Shown: one piece after another, positions 56,575 through 64,000 of the stretch
Position numbering within the stretch: the stretch's first letter is position 1
How the letters are laid out: every line of letters starts with the position of its first letter
Assembly: GCA_949358305.1 (NCBI GenBank)
Contig: CASHSZ010000100.1
Coordinates: 1 to 64,000, forward strand
DNA: 64,000 nucleotides
Direction of reading: 5' to 3'
Origin: Strigamia acuminata
Lineage: Eukaryota > Arthropoda > Chilopoda > Geophilomorpha > Linotaeniidae
Program-made: the position numbers and the translations under genes
Notes under the pieces: generated by a model
What the model saw: the letters and a program-made list of their open reading frames with translations, nothing else
Database searches by the model: none
Told to the model about the DNA's origin: nothing

Positions 56575-59500
56575 TGTTTAGAAATAGTGTTTAAACCTTA
56601 GTAGAAGCCTTCAATATAAGTTTTAGCAACACCCAAGCAATAAATTTTGAAAAAAAAATTTTGAGCTTATTTCACATCGCAGTTGACTTAGCACAAACAC
56701 CACAAGACAAATGTCTCTGAATGTTCAGAAATAGTGTTTAAACCTTAGTAGAAGGCTCCAATGTAAGTTTTAGAAACATCCAACCGATGATTTGGGCGAA
56801 TAGACTTTTGATCTCATCACAGTTGACTTAGCACAAACACCACAAGACCAATGTCTCTGAATGTTCAGAAATAGTGTTTAAACCTTAGTAGAAGGCTCCA
56901 ATGTAAGTTTTAGAAACATTCAACCGATGATTTGGGAGAATAGACTTTTGATCTTATCACAGTTGACTTAGCACAAACACCACAAGACCAATGTCTCTGA
57001 ATGTTCAGAAATAGTGTTTAAACCTTAGTAGAAGCCTTCAATATAAGTTTTAGCAACACCCAAGCATTAAATTTTGAAAAAAAAATTTTGAGCTCATTTC
57101 ACATCGCAGTTGACTTAGCACAAACACCACAAGACCAATGTCTCTGAATGTTCAGAAATAGTGTTTAAACCTTAGTAGAAGGCTCCAATGTAAGTTTTAG
57201 AAACATCCAACCAATGATTTGGGAGAATAAACTTTTGATCTCATCACAGTTGACTTAGCACAAACACCACAAGACCAATGTCTCTGAATGTTCAGAAATA
57301 GTGTTTAAACCTTAGTAGAAGCCTTCAATATAAGTTTTAGCAACACCCAAGCATTAAATTTTGAAAAAAAAATTTTGAGCTCATTTCACATCGCAGTTGA
57401 CTTAGCACAAACACCACAAGACCAATGTCTCTGAATGTTCAGAAATAGTGTTTAAACCTTAGTAGAAGGCTCCAATGTAAGTTTTAGAAACATCCAACCG
57501 ATGATTTGGGCGAATAGACTTTTGATCTCATCACAGTTGACTTAGCACAAACACCACAAGACCAATGTCTCTGAATGTTCAGAAATAGTGTTTAAACCTT
57601 AGTAGAAGGCTCCAATGTAAGTTTTAGAAACATTCAACCGATGATTTGGGAGAATAGACTTTTGATCTCATCACAGTTGACTTAGCACAAACACCACAAG
57701 ACCAATGTCTCTGAATGTTCAGAAATAGTGTTTAAACCTTAGTAGAAGGCTCCAATGTAAGTTTTAGAAACATTCAACCGATGATTTGGGAGAATAGACT
57801 TTTGATCTCATCACAGTTGACTTAGCACAAACACCACAAAACCAATGTCTCTGAATGTTCAGAAATAGTGTTTAAACCTTAGTAGAAGGCTCCAATGTAA
57901 GTTTTAGAAACATCCAACCAATGATTTGGGAGAATAGACTTTTGATCTCATCACAGTTGACTTAGCACAAACACCACAAGACCAATGTCTCTGAATGTTC
58001 AGAAATAGTGTTTAAACCTTAGTAGAAGGCTCCAATGTAAGTTTTAGAAACATCCAACCAATGATTTGGGAGAATAGACTTTTGATCTCATCACAGTTGA
58101 CTTAGCACAAACACCACAAGACCAATGTCTCTGAACGTTCAGAAATAGTGTTTAAACCTTAGTAGAAGGCTCCAATGTAAGTTTTAGAAACATCCAACCA
58201 ATGATTTGGGAGAATAAACTTTTGATCTCATCACAGTTGACTTAGCACAAACACCACAAGACCAATGTCTCTGAATGTTCAGAAATAGTGTTTAAACCTT
58301 AGTAGAAGCCTTCAATATAAGTTTTAGCAACACCCAAGCATTAAATTTTGAAAAAAAAATTTTGAGCTTATTTCACATCGCAGTTGACTTAGCACAAACA
58401 CCACAAGACCAATGTCTCTGAATGTTCAGAAATAGTGTTTAAACCTTAGTAGAAGGCTCCAATGTAAGTTTTAGAAACATCCAACCAATGATTTGGGAGA
58501 ATAGACTTTTGATCTCATCACAGTTGACTTAGCACAAACACCACAAGTCCAATGTCTCTGAATGTTTAGAAATAGTGTTTAAACCTTAGTAGAAGCCTTC
58601 AATATAAGTTTTAGCAACACCCAAGCAATAAATTTTGAAAAAAAAATTTTGAGCTTATTTCACATCGCAGTTGACTTAGCACAAACACCACAAGACCAAT
58701 GTCTCTGAATGTTCAGAAATAGTGTTTAAACCTTAGTAGAAGCCTTCAATGTAAGTTTTAGAAACATCCAACCAATGATTTGGGAGAATAAACTTTTGAT
58801 CTCATCACAGTTGACTTAGCACAAACACCACAAGTCCAATGTCTCTGAATGTTTAGAAATAGTGTTTAAACCTTAGTAGAAGCCTTCAATATAAGTTTTA
58901 GCAACACCCAAGCAATAAATTTTGAAAAAAAAATTTTGAGCTTATTTCACATTGCAGTTGACTTAGCACAAACACCACAAGACCAATGTCTCTGAATGTT
59001 CAGAAATAGTGTTTAAACCTTAGTAGAAGGCTCCAATGTAAGTTTTAGAAACATCCAACCAATGATTTGGGAGAATAGACTTTTGATCTCATCACAGTTG
59101 ACTTAGCACAAACACCACAAGACTAATGTCTCTGAATGTTCAGAAATAGTGTTTAAACCTTAGTAGAAGGCTCCAATGTAAGTTTTAGAAACATCCAACC
59201 AATGATTTGGGAGAATAGACTTTTGATCTCATCACAGTTGACTTAGCACAAACACCACAAGTCCAATGTCTCTGAATGTTTAGAAATAGTGTTTAAACCT
59301 TAGTAGAAGCCTTCAATATAAGTTTTAGCAACACCCAAGCAATAAATTTTGAAAAAAAAATTTTGAGCTTATTTCACATCGCAGTTGACTTAGCACAAAC
59401 ACCACAAGACCAATGTCTCTGAATGTTCAGAAATAGTGTTTAAACCTTAGTAGAAGGCTCCAATGTAAGTTTTAGAAACATCCAACCGATGATTTGGGCG

Positions 59501-62500
59501 AATAGACTTTTGATCTCATCACAGTTGACTTAGCACAAACACCACAAGACCAATGTCTCTGAATGTTCAGAAATAGTGTTTAAACCTTAGTAGAAGGCTC
59601 CAATGTAAGTTTTAGAAACATTCAACCGATGATTTGGGAGAATAGACTTTTGATCTCATCACAGTTGACTTAGCACAAACACCACAAAACCAATGTCTCT
59701 GAATGTTCAGAAATAGTGTTTAAACCTTAGTAGAAGGCTCCAATGTAAGTTTTAGAAACATCCAACCAATGATTTGGGAGAATAGACTTTTGATCTCATC
59801 ACAGTTGACTTAGCACAAACACCACAAGACCAATGTCTCTGAATGTTCAGAAATAGTGTTTAAACCTTAGTAGAAGGCTCCAATGTAAGTTTTAGAAACA
59901 TCCAACCAATGATTTGGGAGAATAGACTTTTGATCTCATCACAGTTGACTTAGCACAAACACCACAAGACCAATGTCTCTGAACGTTCAGAAATAGTGTT
60001 TAAACCTTAGTAGAAGGCTCCAATGTAAGTTTTAGAAACATCCAACCAATGATTTGGGAGAATAAACTTTTGATCTCATCACAGTTGACTTAGCACAAAC
60101 ACCACAAGACCAATGTCTCTGAATGTTCAGAAATAGTGTTTAAACCTTAGTAGAAGCCTTCAATATAAGTTTTAGCAACACCCAAGCATTAAATTTTGAA
60201 AAAAAAATTTTGAGCTTATTTCACATCGCAGTTGACTTAGCACAAACACCACAAGACCAATGTCTCTGAATGTTTAGAAATAGTGTTTAAACCTTAGTAG
60301 AAGGCTCCAATGTAAGTTTTAGAAACATCCAACCAATGATTTGGGAGAATAAACTTTTGATCTCATCACAGTTGACTTAGCACAAACACCACAAGACCAA
60401 TGTCTCTGAATGTTCAGAAATAGTGTTTAAACCTTAGTAGAAGCCTTCAATATAAGTTTTAGCAACACCCAAGCATTAAATTTTGAAAAAAAAATTTTGA
60501 GCTTATTTCACATCGCAGTTGACTTAGCACAAACACCACAAGACCAATGTCTCTGAATGTTCAGAAATAGTGTTTAAACCTTAGTAGAAGGCTCCAATGT
60601 AAGTTTTAGAAACATCCAACCAATGATTTGGGAGAATAGACTTTTGATCTCATCACAGTTGACTTAGCACAAACACCACAAGTCCAATGTCTCTGAATGT
60701 TTAGAAATAGTGTTTAAACCTTAGTAGAAGCCTTCAATATAAGTTTTAGCAACACCCAAGCAATAAATTTTGAAAAAAAAATTTTGAGCTTATTTCACAT
60801 CGCAGTTGACTTAGCACAAACACCACAAGACCAATGTCTCTGAATGTTCAGAAATAGTGTTTAAACCTTAGTAGAAGCCTTCAATGTAAGTTTTAGAAAC
60901 ATCCAACCAATGATTTGGGAGAATAAACTTTTGATCTCATCACAGTTGACTTAGCACAAACACCACAAGTCCAATGTCTCTGAATGTTTAGAAATAGTGT
61001 TTAAACCTTAGTAGAAGCCTTCAATATAAGTTTTAGCAACACCCAAGCAATAAATTTTGAAAAAAAAATTTTGAGCTTATTTCACATTGCAGTTGACTTA
61101 GCACAAACACCACAAGACCAATGTCTCTGAATGTTCAGAAATAGTGTTTAAACCTTAGTAGAAGGCTCCAATGTAAGTTTTAGAAACATCCAACCAATGA
61201 TTTGGGAGAATAGACTTTTGATCTCATCACAGTTGACTTAGCACAAACACCACAAGACTAATGTCTCTGAATGTTCAGAAATAGTGTTTAAACCTTAGTA
61301 GAAGGCTCCAATGTAAGTTTTAGAAACATCCAACCAATGATTTGGGAGAATAGACTTTTGATCTCATCACAGTTGACTTAGCACAAACACCACAAGTCCA
61401 ATGTCTCTGAATGTTTAGAAATAGTGTTTAAACCTTAGTAGAAGCCTTCAATATAAGTTTTAGCAACACCCAAGCAATAAATTTTGAAAAAAAAATTTTG
61501 AGCTTATTTCACATCGCAGTTGACTTAGCACAAACACCACAAGACCAATGTCTCTGAATGTTCAGAAATAGTGTTTAAACCTTAGTAGAAGGCTCCAATG
61601 TAAGTTTTAGAAACATCCAACCGATGATTTGGGCGAATAGACTTTTGATCTCATCACAGTTGACTTAGCACAAACACCACAAGACCAATGTCTCTGAATG
61701 TTCAGAAATAGTGTTTAAACCTTAGTAGAAGGCTCCAATGTAAGTTTTAGAAACATTCAACCGATGATTTGGGAGAATAGACTTTTGATCTCATCACAGT
61801 TGACTTAGCACAAACACCACAAAACCAATGTCTCTGAATGTTCAGAAATAGTGTTTAAACCTTAGTAGAAGGCTCCAATGTAAGTTTTAGAAACATCCAA
61901 CCAATGATTTGGGAGAATAGACTTTTGATCTCATCACAGTTGACTTAGCACAAACACCACAAGACCAATGTCTCTGAATGTTCAGAAATAGTGTTTAAAC
62001 CTTAGTAGAAGGCTCCAATGTAAGTTTTAGAAACATCCAACCAATGATTTGGGAGAATAGACTTTTGATCTCATCACAGTTGACTTAGCACAAACACCAC
62101 AAGACCAATGTCTCTGAACGTTCAGAAATAGTGTTTAAACCTTAGTAGAAGGCTCCAATGTAAGTTTTAGAAACATCCAACCAATGATTTGGGAGAATAA
62201 ACTTTTGATCTCATCACAGTTGACTTAGCACAAACACCACAAGACCAATGTCTCTGAATGTTCAGAAATAGTGTTTAAACCTTAGTAGAAGCCTTCAATA
62301 TAAGTTTTAGCAACACCCAAGCATTAAATTTTGAAAAAAAAATTTTGAGCTTATTTCACATCGCAGTTGACTTAGCACAAACACCACAAGACCAATGTCT
62401 CTGAATGTTTAGAAATAGTGTTTAAACCTTAGTAGAAGGCTCCAATGTAAGTTTTAGAAACATCCAACCAATGATTTGGGAGAATAGACTTTTGATCTCA

Positions 62501-64000
62501 TCACAGTTGACTTAGCACAAACACCACAAGTCCAATGTCTCTGAATGTTTAGAAATAGTGTTTAAACCTTAGTAGAAGCCTTCAATATAAGTTTTAGCAA
62601 CACCCAAGCAATAAATTTTGAAAAAAAAATTTTGAGCTTATTTCACATCGCAGTTGACTTAGCACAAACACCACAAGACCAATGTCTCTGAATGTTCAGA
62701 AATAGTGTTTAAACCTTAGTAGAAGCCTTCAATGTAAGTTTTAGAAACATCCAACCAATGATTTGGGAGAATAAACTTTTGATCTCATCACAGTTGACTT
62801 AGCACAAACACCACAAGTCCAATGTCTCTGAATGTTTAGAAATAGTGTTTAAACCTTAGTAGAAGCCTTCAATATAAGTTTTAGCAACACCCAAGCAATA
62901 AATTTTGAAAAAAAAATTTTGAGCTTATTTCACATTGCAGTTGACTTAGCACAAACACCACAAGACCAATGTCTCTGAATGTTCAGAAATAGTGTTTAAA
63001 CCTTAGTAGAAGGCTCCAATGTAAGTTTTAGAAACATCCAACCAATGATTTGGGAGAATAGACTTTTGATCTCATCACAGTTGACTTAGCACAAACACCA
63101 CAAGACCAATGTCTCTGAATGTTCAGAAATAGTGTTTAAACCTTAGTAGAAGGCTCCAATGTAAGTTTTAGAAACATCCAACCAATGATTTGGGAGAATA
63201 GACTTTTGATCTCATCACAGTTGACTTAGCACAAACACCACAAGTCCAATGTCTCTGAATGTTTAGAAATAGTGTTTAAACCTTAGTAGAAGCCTTCAAT
63301 ATAAGTTTTAGCAACACCCAAGCAATAAATTTTGAAAAAAAAATTTTGAGCTTATTTCACATCGCAGTTGACTTAGCACAAACACCACAAGACCAATGTC
63401 TCTGAATGTTCAGAAATAGTGTTTAAACCTTAGTAGAAGGCTCCAATGTAAGTTTTAGAAACATCCAACCGATGATTTGGGCGAATAGACTTTTGATCTC
63501 ATCACAGTTGACTTAGCACAAACACCACAAGACCAATGTCTCTGAATGTTCAGAAATAGTGTTTAAACCTTAGTAGAAGGCTCCAATGTAAGTTTTAGAA
63601 ACATTCAACCGATGATTTGGGAGAATAGACTTTTGATCTCATCACAGTTGACTTAGCACTAACACCACAAAACCAATGTCTCTGAATGTTCAGAAATAGT
63701 GTTTAAACCTTAGTAGAAGGCTCCAATGTAAGTTTTAGAAACATCCAACCAATGATTTGGGAGAATAGACTTTTGATCTCATCACAGTTGACTTAGCACA
63801 AACACCACAAGACCAATGTCTCTGAATGTTCAGAAATAGTGTTTAAACCTTAGTAGAAGGCTCCAATGTAAGTTTTAGAAACATCCAACCAATGATTTGG
63901 GAGAATAGACTTTTGATCTCATCACAGTTGACTTAGCACAAACACCACAAGACCAATGTCTCTGAACGTTCAGAAATAGTGTTTAAACCTTAGTAGAAGG
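56575..64000. repeat. Satellite array, block 3 (runs off the window)
   Basis: About 52 monomers continue block 2 in phase, beginning with the duplicated TGTT. The A1-A5-B unit recurs. Longer periods of 2135 bp (private variant GACTAATG at 59121 and 61256) and 1848 bp (B monomers ending CACATTGCAG at 61086 and 62934) are visible. The start shares the rare variant GATCTTATCAC with 33801 in block 2. No gene is present. Confidence 0.97.

Overview
This window is metazoan, probably arthropod, repetitive chromosomal DNA. It holds no host gene. The three main retroelements carry primer-binding sites matching animal tRNA-His, tRNA-Gln and initiator tRNA-Met, and the two intact polyproteins are of BEL/Pao and Copia type. 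BEL/Pao elements are confined to animals. The species cannot be named from the sequence. Family assignments come from reading motifs, not from a database search.

The backbone is one satellite array made of 140-bp (type A) and 147-bp (type B) monomers in head-to-tail order. It occupies 7683-20312, 29736-40231 and 56575-64000, about 30.5 kb and roughly 215 monomers. The blocks are interruptions of one array: removing each inserted element together with one target-site copy restores intact monomers in phase. The monomers form a six-monomer higher-order unit, A1-A2-A3-A4-A5-B, of 847 bp. These units are nested in larger periods of about 1.85, 1.99, 2.14, 2.97 and 4.96 kb.

Four LTR retroelements sit in the array. 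(1) Positions 1-7682, minus strand, hold a large non-coding LTR element (LARD-like) with 1186-bp LTRs and a tRNA-His primer site; its far LTR runs off the window. (2) Positions 20313-29735, plus strand, hold a complete BEL/Pao element with 1563-bp LTRs, a 5-bp target duplication and one open 1746-residue Gag-Pol frame. (3) Positions 40232-56574, plus strand, hold a gag-only element with 1910-bp LTRs, a 4-bp target duplication, a tRNA-Gln primer site present three times in tandem and a 461-residue zinc-knuckle protein but no pol. (4) Positions 48117-54907, minus strand, hold a complete Copia element with 557-bp LTRs, a 5-bp target duplication and a 1635-residue polyprotein, nested inside the 3' LTR of element 3.

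The LTR pairs look identical wherever they can be compared by eye, so all four insertions appear young. Elements 2 and 4 carry full enzyme sets. Elements 1 and 3 do not and must depend on enzymes supplied from elsewhere. Element 1 shares terminal hexamers and a similar primer site with the BEL element, which makes a BEL-type element its plausible helper. The most unusual object is element 3. It combines three primer-binding sites (two folded into hairpin loops), five copies of its polypurine-tract core, a 3-kb leader full of small hairpins, and LTRs with a CTCF-like motif.
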